The notes under the pieces were generated by a model. It was not told the origin of the DNA, made no database searches, and worked only from the letters and a program-made list of their open reading frames with translations. 64,000 nt of DNA from Bradyrhizobium sp. Rc3b (GTDB lineage: Bacteria > Pseudomonadota > Alphaproteobacteria > Rhizobiales > Xanthobacteraceae), in NCBI RefSeq assembly GCF_900114915.1, contig NZ_FOUS01000013.1:62001-126000 (forward strand), given 5' to 3'. Every line of letters begins with the position of its first letter. Positions within the stretch are counted from its first letter, which is position 1. Of the stretch, positions 14,463 through 24,069 are shown in pieces. The position numbers and the translations under genes are program-made.

Positions 14463-15662
14463 ATGACCGTGCACACTGGAAGGCATTTCTTACAGATTCC
14501 AGGACCGACGAACGTGCCCGACCGGGTGCTGCGGGCGATGGACATGCCGACGCTGGACCATCGCGGTCCGGAGTTCGCCGAGCTCGGTTTTGCGGTTCTT
14601 GCCTCGATGCAGCGGGTGTTCCGCACCAAGCAGCCCGTGATCATTTTCCCCTCGTCCGGCACCGGCGCCTGGGAAGCGGCGATGGTCAACGTGTTCGCGC
14701 CCGGCGACAAGCTCCTGATGTGCGAGACCGGCCAGTTCGCCGTGCTGTGGCGCGGCATCGCCGACAAGTTCAAGTTCGACGTCGACTTCATTCCGAGCGA
14801 CTGGCGTCACGGCGCCGACCTCGCCGAGATCGAGAAGCGCCTCGTCGCCGACAAGCAGCACGCGATCAAGGCCGTCTGCGTCGTGCACAACGAGACCTCG
14901 ACCGGCTGCGTGACGCCGCCACTGGAGGTGCGCAAGCTGCTCGACCGCGTCAAGCATCCGGCGCTGCTGATGGTCGATACCATCTCCGGCCTCGGCTCGA
15001 TGGAATATGAGCACGACGCCTGGGGCATCGACGTCTCGGTCGCCGGCTCCCAGAAGGGCCTGATGCTGCCGCCCGGCCTCGGCTTCAACGCCGTCTCGGA
15101 GAAAGCGCTGGCCGTGGCCAAGGCCAACCCCGGCATGCGCTCCTACTGGGATTGGCAGGAGGTCATCAACTTCAACAAGCTCGGCACCTTCCCCTATACG
15201 CCCGCCACCAACCTGCTCTACGGCCTGCGCGAAGCGGTCAAGATGCTGGAAGAGGAGGGGCTGGAGAACGTCTGGACCCGCCACAAGCGCCACAGCGCGG
15301 CGACACGCGCCGCGATCAAGGTCTGGGGCCTGGAGACGCAGTGCGCCGACCCGGCTGCACACTCGCCGGCGCTGACCGGCGTGCGCGTGCCTGATAGCCA
15401 CGACGCCGACGCCTTCCGCAAGGTTGTGCTGGAGAACTTCGACATGTCGCTCGGCACCGGCCTGAACAAGGTCAAGGGCAAGGTCTTCCGCATCGGTCAT
15501 ATCGGCCACTTCAACGATCTGATGCTGATGGGTACGCTCGCCGGCGTCGAGATGGGCCTGGATCTGGCAAAAATTCCGCACCGGAGCGGCGGCGTGTTGG
15601 CGGCCATGGACGTCCTGAAGGGACGCGACGCGGTGCCGATGACCAAGGCTCAGGTGGCTTAA
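14463..15662 (+). CDS. Serine-glyoxylate aminotransferase (class V aminotransferase), 399 aa
   Basis: Transfers the amino group of serine to glyoxylate, giving hydroxypyruvate and glycine, with pyridoxal phosphate. Diagnostic segments: FLQIPGPTNVPDRVLRAMD at the start, LDHRGPEF, IFPSSGTGAWEAAM, the VHNETSTG turn, MVDTISGLGSM and the Schiff-base Lys in VAGSQKGLMLPPG (about residue 198). Full family length. ATG 14463 follows GGAAGGA. It is divergent from the FAD/Fe-S dehydrogenase, so one intergenic region (about 14258-14462) probably drives both; together they would process glycolate/glyoxylate. A crotonase gene follows 43 bp later. Confidence 0.9.
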   Translation: MTVHTGRHFLQIPGPTNVPDRVLRAMDMPTLDHRGPEFAELGFAVLASMQRVFRTKQPVIIFPSSGTGAWEAAMVNVFAPGDKLLMCETGQFAVLWRGIADKFKFDVDFIPSDWRHGADLAEIEKRLVADKQHAIKAVCVVHNETSTGCVTPPLEVRKLLDRVKHPALLMVDTISGLGSMEYEHDAWGIDVSVAGSQKGLMLPPGLGFNAVSEKALAVAKANPGMRSYWDWQEVINFNKLGTFPYTPATNLLYGLREAVKMLEEEGLENVWTRHKRHSAATRAAIKVWGLETQCADPAAHSPALTGVRVPDSHDADAFRKVVLENFDMSLGTGLNKVKGKVFRIGHIGHFNDLMLMGTLAGVEMGLDLAKIPHRSGGVLAAMDVLKGRDAVPMTKAQVA

Positions 15663-15705
15663 CGCCTCGGCAGGCCTCGACGAACTTAAGAGAAGAGAGC
15701 GCGCG

Positions 15706-16503
15706 ATGAACGCACCGACGACTGCCAACGAAGACCTGCTCTACTCCGTCACGGACGGCATCGCGCGGATCACCTTCAACCGCCCGCAGGCGCGCAACGC
15801 AATGACCTTCGCCATGTATGATCGCATGGCGGAGATCTGCCAGGAGATCAACGCGGACCGTTCGATCAAGGCGCTGATCCTGACCGGCGCCGGCGACAAG
15901 GCGTTTGCCTCCGGCACCGACATTTCCCAGTTCCGTGCGTTCAAGACCGCGCAGGACGCACTCGACTACGAGGTCCGCATCGACCGCGTGCTCGGCACGC
16001 TCGAGCAGTGCCGCGTCCCCGTGATCGCGGCCATCGCCGGCGCCTGCACCGGCGGCGGCGCCGGCATCGCGGCCTGCTGCGACCTGCGCATCGGCACCGA
16101 GACGACGCGGATGGGCTTTCCGATCGCGCGCACGCTCGGCAACTGCCTGTCGATGTCCAACATCAGCCGCGTCGTGGCGCTGGTGGGTCCCGCCCGCACC
16201 AAGGATCTGATCTTCAAGGCGCGGCTCGTCGAGGCGCCGGAGGCGCTGGCGCTTGGCCTCCTCAATGAGGTCGTGCCCGACGTCGAGACGCTGCAGCGCC
16301 GCGCCGACGAGACCGCAAAGCTCGTCGCCAGCCACGCGCCGCTCACGCTGGAAGCGACCAAGGAAGCGGTGCGCCGCATCCGCCGCACGCTGTCGCGCGA
16401 AGAGGGCGAGGACTTGATCCTGAAGGCCTATATGAGCGAAGATTTTCGCGAGGGCATGGACGCCTTCCTCAACAAGCGTACGCCGAACTGGAAGGGCAAG
16501 TAG
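15706..16503 (+). CDS. Enoyl-CoA hydratase/isomerase (crotonase) family protein, 265 aa
   Basis: Crotonase fold: IARITFNRPQARNAM at the N-terminus, oxyanion-hole strand AFASGTDISQF, second oxyanion segment GACTGGGAGIAACCDLRIGT, and C-terminal FREGMDAFLNKRTPNW. The usual hydratase Glu pair is not obvious (GGGAGIAA and TRMGFPIARTLGN at the two positions), so the reaction could be isomerase, hydrolase or lyase type rather than hydration. It follows the aminotransferase on the same strand with GAAGAGAG upstream of ATG 15706 and is likely co-transcribed. Downstream, the metabolic gene order is broken by accessory DNA. Confidence 0.85.
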   Translation: MNAPTTANEDLLYSVTDGIARITFNRPQARNAMTFAMYDRMAEICQEINADRSIKALILTGAGDKAFASGTDISQFRAFKTAQDALDYEVRIDRVLGTLEQCRVPVIAAIAGACTGGGAGIAACCDLRIGTETTRMGFPIARTLGNCLSMSNISRVVALVGPARTKDLIFKARLVEAPEALALGLLNEVVPDVETLQRRADETAKLVASHAPLTLEATKEAVRRIRRTLSREEGEDLILKAYMSEDFREGMDAFLNKRTPNWKGK

Positions 16504-16596
16504 CCCGCGTTGTTGGCCGGCTGCGCCATATTAGGGCGTGTACTCGTAAAGGCGCAGACGTCGGCTTTGAGATCTAAGCAGAAATTTTCTGCTCAA

Positions 16597-17967
16597 TCAG
16601 AGCGTTGCTGCTTCTTGACCGCTGGTGGGCGCCTGTTGCGAGTCTTTGAGGAGCCGCAGCGCCGCAGCCGTGACGAGACCCGTGGCGAGCAGGTACACGG
16701 GGGATATGTCCCAGCCGGGTCCTTCGAAGACCAGATAGGAGAACAATCCCGCGGCCGACACGATGAAGCCGACCCAGGCTAGCTTCGGTAGGCGAAATCG
16801 ACGTTCGCTCCGCCAAAGATCAAGCGCGAGGTAGTACGCGAGAAGGCTGTTGCAGAGTGCCGCCGGCAGCACCCCCAGGACGATTCCGGTTTCAAACGCG
16901 AGATAGGATAACACGCCGTCGACCTGAGCAATCACCGCGAAGGGCAAATAGCGCGGATTGAGGCAGGCCAGTGCGATCGACGCAAGCTCAAACGCGTAGA
17001 AGTACCGCTCGTGCATCTTCGGGAGCAAATACGGCATGAGCATAAGCGATACACATGCGGCCAGCAGAATAAACTCCGGCCCCGCCCGTTGAGAGCGCGC
17101 GATGAAAATCGATAAGGCGAGTCCGCTCGCCGCCGCGAGCACCATGCCGACGGCGACCCCGATCGCGTACGGCATTCCTCCAGCCAACACCCAGATGTTC
17201 GCTGCGTTCATGGTGAGGCGATTGAATGTGTGAGCTTGGTCCAAATAGACCGCAAACACGGAGACTAACGATCTGCCGGCGACGAGAACCGGTATCGCGA
17301 GAACCACGTAGATCCCGGGAACGGTAGCTAGCCACGCCAGGTGGATCCGGCGGCGCAACATCATGCCGAGCACGAAGGGTCCCAGGAACACGCCCTGAGC
17401 CTTCACAGAAAACGCCATCGCAAATGGCGCAACGCCATTTCGGTCCCGCATGAAAAGCGCCACGGAAACCAGGGTGAAGAAGGTCCAGATCGAATCGGCC
17501 TGCCCCCACAATGCGCCATTGAAGATCACCGTAGGTGCAAGCCAAACCGCGCAGAAGGCCACGCACGCGCGCAACGGTACCTTTGTCGCTCGCCAGACCA
17601 TCTGGGCGACGACGAGCGCACAGCCCAGCTCGAATACTCCCGAGATCGCTTTCACGAGCGACAGTGGCTGTCCCAGCCAATCAAAATGGGCGGCGATCAG
17701 CAGGAGATAGCTATAAACCGGGGTGTAGTTGGTGAAAGGTTCGGCCAGTGCAGCATTACCGTGATCTCGAGCAAAGGCATACCACGGGATCAGGAACTGA
17801 ATGGCGTCGTCGGTGGCGTGCTCCCGGGCGAAGTAACGGAGCCCAAGGCCTGCAAACCCGGCCCCCATCACTAGGCCGATGGCAAGCGGCGAGTACGTGT
17901 GCAACGTCTCGTTAGGCCTGATGCAGAGGCCGGGATCGGCCGACGTGCCAATAGTCTCTTTTTTCAC
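16597..17967 (-). CDS. Polytopic GT-C type glycosyltransferase (mannosyltransferase-like), 456 aa
   Basis: About 10-11 hydrophobic segments span the protein. The first extracytoplasmic loop has acidic residues right after the first helix (REHATDDAIQFLIPWY) and the pattern ALWGQADSIWTFF followed later by LPKMHERYFYAFE, both hallmarks of dolichol/polyprenyl-phosphate-sugar dependent GT-C enzymes (ALG6/PIG-M/GT87-like). It would add a sugar on the periplasmic face of the inner membrane. The start is GTG at 17967 (no ATG until residue 34). It points towards the crotonase gene and is flanked by non-coding DNA, looking like an insertion between the metabolic genes. Confidence 0.75.
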   Translation of the reverse strand: MKKETIGTSADPGLCIRPNETLHTYSPLAIGLVMGAGFAGLGLRYFAREHATDDAIQFLIPWYAFARDHGNAALAEPFTNYTPVYSYLLLIAAHFDWLGQPLSLVKAISGVFELGCALVVAQMVWRATKVPLRACVAFCAVWLAPTVIFNGALWGQADSIWTFFTLVSVALFMRDRNGVAPFAMAFSVKAQGVFLGPFVLGMMLRRRIHLAWLATVPGIYVVLAIPVLVAGRSLVSVFAVYLDQAHTFNRLTMNAANIWVLAGGMPYAIGVAVGMVLAAASGLALSIFIARSQRAGPEFILLAACVSLMLMPYLLPKMHERYFYAFELASIALACLNPRYLPFAVIAQVDGVLSYLAFETGIVLGVLPAALCNSLLAYYLALDLWRSERRFRLPKLAWVGFIVSAAGLFSYLVFEGPGWDISPVYLLATGLVTAAALRLLKDSQQAPTSGQEAATL

Positions 17968-19102
17968 GCGATCGCTTTTGCTTTTGAAGTCTTTGAAGGG
18001 CGTTGCGACTTCATTTTGCTTTCAACCTAAAGGAGCAATCATTTCCAGTTTCATAAGGAGCGGTTCTGCCATGTGCAATTTCTCTCAGAAGAATTGTTTG
18101 GTTAGCAAAGCTTTGGTGGAACTGATGATCGTTTAAGTTGGCCGGAAGCGGGGACGCAGTTCGCATTGGGCCGCCTTCATGGTCCTCACGCCCCCGCGTG
18201 CGGCCGTGGAAGATGCGTTGATGCAGGTCGCCCGTGAGCATCAGTTGCGCGTCCTCGTGTGGATTGAAGGCCGCGCCGGTCGCAAGGGCCTTCGCCTGAT
18301 CTCAGGGGCTACCGGTGAGCCGCCGCGTATGTCTGCTTATCCCCAGCCAAGCCAGATATTTGAAAAGGACATGGAAGCACGACGGCCGCAATAAATCAGT
18401 TTTCGCATTCTATGTTCAACAGCGGCCAGATACGCCAGCCTGCAAATAGCCCCCACGCTCCGTGGCGGCCCGAGCATCGGGCCGGGGGGCATGATGCTGG
18501 GGCCTCCGGACAGGCTATTGCCTCATGGGACTGAGGCCTTCACCGAATCCAAAGCACGACGCCAACCGTTCCGTTGTTGCCGAATATTCCCGAATGTGTG
18601 TCAAAACTCACACAGGTCTGCTGACAAGCAGAAAGGCCGCAAAGGTCGGACAAGAACGGCCCCTGCGGCCGATACCGCGTCGTTCCGCACGATCGGCGGG
18701 GCGGCTGAACCTAAGCATATCGCGCGCCAGCCTCGCCACGATCTTAGTCCGTCATTAGCGAGAACCTGTCAGTGTTGCTCTTGGGACGGGGCCGTGGGGG
18801 ACAAACCTGCTGACGCTATTCGAAGATCGCCAGCAACTGTCAATAGTCCGGCCCGCTCAATATCATCGGAAGCCTCGGCCGCAAGCTCTAAGCAAAATCG
18901 TTCGAGACGATGAAACTCCTTGAGATCTCGGTTCATCGCCAATCCGCACCCCCGCTGCCAACTTAAATGGACGTTGAGGTCTCATGGTGAAAAAGTCTCT
19001 AACTTGTTATGCCGGTGCCATAAAGAGCCCCGCCAGCATGATCGTCTGCGCTAGTCCTGGACTGCCTCAATGATCCTCTTTCGATGACATGGCAGGCGTG
19101 AG
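17968..19102. other. Non-coding region between two glycosyltransferase genes
   Basis: More than 1.1 kb with no supported gene. An ORF at 18179-18394 (71 aa, VAREHQLRVLVWIEGRAGRK) has no ribosome site and no family match. The rest has short frames on both strands with random composition. It probably contains decayed insertion or gene remnants; no inverted terminal repeats could be pinned down. Confidence 0.4.
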
Positions 19103-20776
19103 ATGAACCGTGAGATTCGAAACTTGAACACTAAAATTGCGATCGCAGTGCCGATCGCAATGCAGGTGGCGATCACGATGGCTGTAGTCCTCTTAGTCGG
19201 AACACGGGGATGGGACGACGGCGCGATCACACTCGCTTACTCGAAGACCTTCGCTGCGACCGGCCGCATCGCACTGACGCCGCTTTCGGAACAGGTGGAG
19301 GGGTTTTCCACTATCGCGTGGTTCCTAATTAATTCGTTCGTCGCCCTGTTCCAGCCGAGCTTTGCTACTGCCATCGCCGTTGCTCAGGGCATGACGGGGC
19401 TCTTCTTCTGCCTTTCAATCCTTCAGATCTGGTTGCTAACCAAGGATCTTAAACTCGATAAGTTCGCCTCGACCCTGTTGCTCTCGACCTACGCTGCTCT
19501 CGGAATGTCTTTGAGCGAAATCGCGAACGGAATGGAAATGCCGCTCTTGTGTTTCACGGGGGTTGGGGTCGTGCGGAATTTATATTTTCGTCCAAATCTG
19601 TTGCAGGCTGCAGCCTTCGGGAGTGTGTTCCTCCTTACTCGTTTTGAGGCATTGGTCTACTACGCATTCATCCTTGCACCGCTTTTATACGAGCGCCGGA
19701 CCAAAGACTTCGTGATCCTGGCGCTTACGGGCACGGCAGTGCTGGGTGGGACAGAGGCCCTGCGGCTCTGGCTTTTCTCGGATTGGGTTCCTAACACCAT
19801 CTACGCCAAAATGCAGCCTCCCTACCACGAAGACAACCTAAGGGAGTTAGTCAAAAAGGTCTCTGCGGCATTCGAGGTCGTAAGGGCGATGCCACTGTTG
19901 TTCTCGTCTATAGCTATCATAGCGTATTTGCACTTTGCTTGCTTTTTAGACGCGTTTAATCAGCGAACGGAGCTATTCACCAAGTCGCTATATCTCTTTG
20001 CCCCCATGTTCGGAGTAATTGCATTCAACTCTGCAATAGGGACTAATTGGGGTTACGTGGGGCGAATGCAAACGCTCGCTTTCCCGTTTGCACTTCTTTT
20101 ACTCGGGTTTTGGTCTAAGAAACTCGAGTTGTTTCGCAGTGAACTGCAACGCTCATATGTTTTGATTGCCGCAATAGTAACGGTTGTAGTCAGCTGGTGG
20201 TCAAGCGCCAAGCCGCCGCTCTCGCAAGCTTATCTGACAATCAGATCGCAGGCACAGTCTGCTCCATTCGGTGTAACGCCCGCATCCTACCGGCTCACCG
20301 GACTTGCCGTGGATCGGATCCGGGAATTGACAGGCAGGGCGAGTATTAGCTTTCTGACGCCCGACGTGGGTGGTGTCGGCCTTTGTTGCTCACGCGTGAG
20401 GATCGTGGATTTAGGCCTTCTCGCGAACCGAATCCTTGCCCATCAAGGGTACGGCGCACTAGACGACGTCATATCTACCGAGCCCCCCGAGGTAATCGAG
20501 GCGCATGAGATGTGGGCAGAGATTCCAATGCTCTACAAGCTAGCGTCGTTTACTCGGTCATATGAACCCCTCATCATTGACAACATACGAATGTATGTTC
20601 GTCGTGACGTAGCAAAAGAACTGTTGGTCGGCGGCTTTGCTGTAACTTGCAGCCTAGAGGATAATGACTGCCGGTCGCGGGCGCTAATTGAGCACCGGTA
20701 TGCGCTTTATTCGACAAAGGATGACGACTTCGAGTTCCTGAAGAGTGGTTATTTTTTCGATGTCACTTCGCGTTGA
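19103..20776 (+). CDS. Polytopic GT-C type glycosyltransferase-like membrane protein, 557 aa
   Basis: N-terminal helix followed by GTRGWDDGAITLAYSKTFAA and then QVEGFSTIAWFLI. This acidic first loop (DD) and the VEGFS/T segment are typical of AftB-like arabinofuranosyltransferases and related GT-C enzymes. Some 9-10 further hydrophobic stretches follow, then a soluble C-terminal part from about residue 390 (periplasmic domain). Base composition is visibly lower in GC than its neighbours, with many AT-ending codons, suggesting recent acquisition. It stands alone, without polysaccharide genes immediately beside it. Start ATG 19103 (MNREIRNLN) has a moderate upstream GGCGTGAG. Confidence 0.7.
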   Translation: MNREIRNLNTKIAIAVPIAMQVAITMAVVLLVGTRGWDDGAITLAYSKTFAATGRIALTPLSEQVEGFSTIAWFLINSFVALFQPSFATAIAVAQGMTGLFFCLSILQIWLLTKDLKLDKFASTLLLSTYAALGMSLSEIANGMEMPLLCFTGVGVVRNLYFRPNLLQAAAFGSVFLLTRFEALVYYAFILAPLLYERRTKDFVILALTGTAVLGGTEALRLWLFSDWVPNTIYAKMQPPYHEDNLRELVKKVSAAFEVVRAMPLLFSSIAIIAYLHFACFLDAFNQRTELFTKSLYLFAPMFGVIAFNSAIGTNWGYVGRMQTLAFPFALLLLGFWSKKLELFRSELQRSYVLIAAIVTVVVSWWSSAKPPLSQAYLTIRSQAQSAPFGVTPASYRLTGLAVDRIRELTGRASISFLTPDVGGVGLCCSRVRIVDLGLLANRILAHQGYGALDDVISTEPPEVIEAHEMWAEIPMLYKLASFTRSYEPLIIDNIRMYVRRDVAKELLVGGFAVTCSLEDNDCRSRALIEHRYALYSTKDDDFEFLKSGYFFDVTSR

Positions 20777-21497
20777 AGGAGGCATTTTCGGCAGAGCCGA
20801 TTGCGCGGCGGCGTGGGATTCAGCATTGGTCCGCGCCGCCGCCGCTGCTGTATTGGAAACCAAAAGTGGCACTACCGTTTGATCAAGCCGCTTTTGCCGG
20901 ACAAGGCGCGGGCGTTAGGATAATCCTCGATGTCTCCGGCCGGTGGCAGGCGGGAGAGTAGTGCGGCGCAATCAAGCCACCTTCTGCTGGTCGTCGATAG
21001 GCTCGGCCACCAATTTAACGCCGAGCGCGTTCATTGCCTTGGAGGCGGTTGGCTATCTTGCCGTCCCAACAAAGTGTCCGTCCGCCTCGCCGTCCTTAGT
21101 GAATCTTGGACAGACGCAAAAGCCTCCCGGTGAGCTGCGGGTTGGACACATGACCTTTGGTGCTCCCGACGGCAGTTCGGAAGCATTCACGAGGCATTGC
21201 GATTTAGGTTTTGGATCCTGCGACGCACCCTTAGCGAACACGGCTGTATCAGCGCCGGCCAGCATTAAATCAATAAGGACGCCTTGAAGGAAGCTCATGC
21301 GTGGTCCTTATAGCGGTGGCAATCAATTGAGCGGTTCTTCAACGGATCGAGCAACATCATCGGATAGCGACGCGCTACGGCAAATTTACCGCCAACTGCC
21401 TCGCTCTTCCAGTTCGCTAATCAGGCTATGGCTCAGCGCTAAACTAAATAAGTCCTATCCTAGATTGATGCCGCGGAACCTGTGGGGGAGCTTTGCT
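20777..21497. other. Non-coding region between glycosyltransferase and P63C remnant
   Basis: About 720 bp. Several short frames overlap here (for example 20943-21287), but their sequences look random and lack ribosome sites. The right end contains what should have been the 3' part of the P63C gene, but no matching sequence is found. Nothing else could be supported. Confidence 0.4.
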
Positions 21498-22172
21498 TCA
21501 TTCCTCGCGCCGATAAGTATTCTGCTGCGTCTGTGTCTCGCGAATTTCTTGGTAACTCGTCGCTTCATCTATGAGACGCTTCGTGCATGAGCGTGCGAGC
21601 TGCTTAGCGATAATTTGGGCGCGGTTGGCGATGTCGTGCTGAGTGGCTTTTAGGACTCCAGCATGTTGTGCGCGCGCAAAGACATCGCAGACCTTTGGGA
21701 GGAAGTTCGGCGCGTACCCGAACGCCTTAACGCCCTGCTTGGTGCGGAATTCGATCTGGTCGGCCATCGCGAAAAGGTCTTCGCCGATAAAAGGCTTGAG
21801 ACTCTGCACTGTCAAAAAAGCAGGGAGATTGGGGCCGCTCCTGTAATACTGACGTCCTTTGGGCGGGCGAATGCGGCCTAGGCCCACCATGAAGCCACTC
21901 TGAGTGATCACGCGCTGCCCGTTGTCGAGGACCGCAACCTCGATCTCGATGGTTCCGAATTGAAGGACTCCTTCATGCGTCGCTTGCGGCAAGTGTCTCG
22001 CCCAGCGGGCTTTAGCGGCCTTCCGAGCTATTTCCCTGCGCTCGTCATGTGATAGGGCGGCTGCCCTTGCAGCGCCGCCAGCGGCTCGGGCGGGAACTCC
22101 CCACTGGACTTTCCACCGCGTTCTCCGCCGCGCGTGGTCGAGGTCCAAACTTACTTTTCTACGCGTATTCAT
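21498..22172 (-). pseudogene. P63C-domain protein, C-terminally truncated (224 aa)
   Basis: P63C proteins are phage/plasmid-associated proteins of unknown function. The segment SHDERREIARKAAKARWARH, the strand IEIEVAVLDNGQRVITQSGF, VGLGRIRPPKGRQYY, LTVQSLKPFI, GYAPNFLPKVCDVFARAQHA and LIDEATSYQEIRE all match in order. Intact members continue well beyond the DEATGYQE motif; here the frame diverges into TQTQQNTYRREE and stops. No continuation was found in the other frames for 100 bp downstream, so the 3' end is lost by deletion or insertion. It marks mobile-element debris. Confidence 0.6.
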
Positions 22173-22247
22173 ACTTCAGCAATATGGTCAGATCAGAAAA
22201 TTGCAAGCGCGGCGTGGCCGCAAAATGGGCTCGGTGAAGCGAAGCAA

Positions 22248-22601
22248 TTACGCGGCGAGCAACTCCGGATCATTTAGTATGGCCTTGACACGTTCTGGTG
22301 ACGAGCACTGCCAGACTGCTGTACAAAATGCCCTCAGCATCATGTCTCTGCACCGAATTTGTGGAACCGGCGGAAACGTTGACGCGAGAGCTTGGGCGAC
22401 ACTTAGTGCCTGGTAGATATTTCGTTCCTGGTAGAGCTTCGGACCACAGAGGCCTCCCAGCAATCCGCCCCAAAAGTTATGCTTGTGCGAACGCACCAAT
22501 ACGCCCTTCTTGCCCACCGAGATCCAGCAGGCGTCTCCGCTCTCCAGTATGATGGTCGCATCGTGGCCAAATTTTTCGTTGATGTAGAGCAGGCGCGGCA
22601 T
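22248..22601 (-). CDS. Hypothetical protein (117 aa)
   Basis: Not recognised. ATG 22601 is chosen over the GTG three bases earlier. The N-terminal 60 residues alternate short strands (LLYINEKFGHDATIILESGD, ISVGKKGVLVRS) and look like a small beta-rich domain. The rest is helical, ends ERVKAILNDPELLAA, and carries four cysteines. No membrane segment is clear. It lies upstream of and in the same direction as the P63C remnant, so it may be part of the same acquired fragment. Confidence 0.45.
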   Translation of the reverse strand: MPRLLYINEKFGHDATIILESGDACWISVGKKGVLVRSHKHNFWGGLLGGLCGPKLYQERNIYQALSVAQALASTFPPVPQIRCRDMMLRAFCTAVWQCSSPERVKAILNDPELLAA

Positions 22602-22604
22602 CAC

Positions 22605-22908
22605 TCGTCACTCTTAGCTTTCCTACTTTTAGCTTTTTTGCATTTTCGGAAATTTCACTTAATCGAAGGGGCCCGTTCCTTATAACTTTAGGCCCTGATC
22701 AGGGCCACTGATTGCTTGCTCCGAGTCTATGAGCCCCGCGGATCGCTTGTAGCTTAGGAGGGCGAGGCTTGTCTCATTTCAGATCTCATTCCAAAGTCAT
22801 AACGGGGATGGCGTCGGATGGCTTGAACTTGGCCGGATTCGCCAGCACAATGGTCTTTGAATTCATCTCCGAATTTCCAATCCGAACAAGAACATAGGGA
22901 AGACGCCC
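22605..22908. other. Intergenic region upstream of the tct operon
   Basis: About 300 bp between divergent genes. It presumably holds the tctC promoter. An AT-rich stretch (22615-22690) is present, but no confident -35/-10 pair or operator could be assigned. Confidence 0.4.
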
Positions 22909-23895
22909 GTGGGACATGGAATGAAGGCCGCGATTGCGCTGACAGTCGCGCTGTGCGGCACCCCGGCATTCGCCGGCTGGGAGCCGGCAAAGCCGGTCGA
23001 GATCGTGGTGGCGGCGGGTGCGGGCGGCGCCTCCGACCAGATGGCGCGGATGATGCAGGCCGCGATCCAGAAGAACAATCTGATGAAGCAGCCGATCGTC
23101 GTCTCGCTCAAGGGGGGCGCCTCGGGTGCGGAAGCGCTGATGTACATGAAGTCCAGCGAGGGCGATCCGAACAAGGTGCTGATCGCCTATTCGCTGATCT
23201 ACATGCTGCCGCTGTCGGCTAAGATCCCCTTCAACTGGCGTGAGCTGACCCCGGTTTCGGTGGTCGCGCTCGACCAGTTCGTGCTCTGGGACAACAGCGC
23301 CGGCCCCAAGACGGTGAAGGAGTTCGTCGCGGCCGCGAAGGCGGCGAGCGCGCCGTTCAAGATGGGTGGCACCGGCTCCAAGCGCGAGGATCATGTGTTG
23401 ACGGTCTTCCTCGAGCAGAAGACCGGCGCAAAATTCTCCTATCTGCCGTACAAGTCCGGCGGAGAGGCCGCGACCCAGCTGGTCGGCAACCACACCGAAG
23501 CCAACGTCAACAATCCATCCGAAAATCTCGAAGTCTGGCGCGCCGGCCAGGTGCGTCCGCTCTGCGTGTTCGACAAGGAGCGCATCTCCTACACCAGCAA
23601 GGTGACGGACACCCAGTCCTGGGCCGATATCCCCACCTGCAAGGAGGAGGGGGTCGACGTGCAATATCTGATGCTGCGCGCGATGTTCCTGCCCGGCAAG
23701 GTGACGGCCGAGCAGCAGGCGTTCTATGTCGAGCTGTTCCACAAGGTGACGCAGACTGCCGAGTACAAGGACTACATGGAGAAGCAGGCGCTGAAGCCGA
23801 TCTTCCTCACCGGCAAGGACATGGTGCAGTTCCTCGAGGAGGACGATGCCATCAACAAGTCGCTGATGACCGAAGCCGGATTCGTCGCGAAGTAG
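22909..23895 (+). CDS. tctC: Tripartite tricarboxylate transporter substrate-binding protein (TctC/Bug family), about 328 aa
   Basis: Periplasmic receptor that delivers carboxylates to the TctA/TctB membrane pair. A signal peptide (MKAAIALTVALCGTPAFAG) precedes the mature domain PAKPVEIVVAAGAGGASDQM, the family's first ligand loop. TGSKREDHVLTVFLEQKTGA and YLPYKSGGEAATQLVGNH are the second conserved region; VNNPSENLEVWRAGQVRPL is typical. GTG 22909 is used because AGGGAAG sits 6 bp upstream; ATG 22921 is the alternative and starts exactly at the signal peptide. The cognate tctB and tctA follow on the same strand. Confidence 0.85.
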   Translation: MGHGMKAAIALTVALCGTPAFAGWEPAKPVEIVVAAGAGGASDQMARMMQAAIQKNNLMKQPIVVSLKGGASGAEALMYMKSSEGDPNKVLIAYSLIYMLPLSAKIPFNWRELTPVSVVALDQFVLWDNSAGPKTVKEFVAAAKAASAPFKMGGTGSKREDHVLTVFLEQKTGAKFSYLPYKSGGEAATQLVGNHTEANVNNPSENLEVWRAGQVRPLCVFDKERISYTSKVTDTQSWADIPTCKEEGVDVQYLMLRAMFLPGKVTAEQQAFYVELFHKVTQTAEYKDYMEKQALKPIFLTGKDMVQFLEEDDAINKSLMTEAGFVAK

Positions 23896-23920
23896 TCGTC
23901 TCTCTCTCCCTCTTCTCCCT

Positions 23921-24035
23921 CTCCCCGTCCTTACGGGGAGAGGGCTGGGGTGAGGGGCTCTCTCCGCGAGTCCGACTCTCACGGTCCCTGTGGAGACTCC
24001 CCCTCACCCCAACCCTCTCCCCGCACGCCGGGAGC
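23921..24035. repeat. Intergenic long inverted repeat (REP-like)
   Basis: GGGGAGAGGGCTGGGGTGAG and flanks (23935-23957) are complementary to the stretch at 23999-24022 (CCCCTCACCCCAACCCTCTC), forming a stem over 20 bp with a 40-base loop. A smaller hairpin, CTCCCC-GTCCTTAC-GGGGAG, lies at its left (23921-23940). The composition is that of the dispersed palindromic intergenic repeats common in rhizobial genomes. Sitting between tctC and tctB, it could protect the tctC mRNA end and lower expression of the membrane genes. Confidence 0.75.
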
Positions 24036-24069
24036 GGGGGAATTGAACGCACTCTGGCCCAAACAGAGC

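Noticed and set aside
16577-16593. AGCAGAAATTTTCTGCT palindrome as terminator of the crotonase gene or an insertion-sequence end
   Set aside because: Almost no loop for a hairpin, no matching partner repeat found within the window, and no transposase nearby.
18179-18394. 71-aa ORF as a gene
   Set aside because: No ribosome site, no family resemblance, and surrounded by equally random frames.
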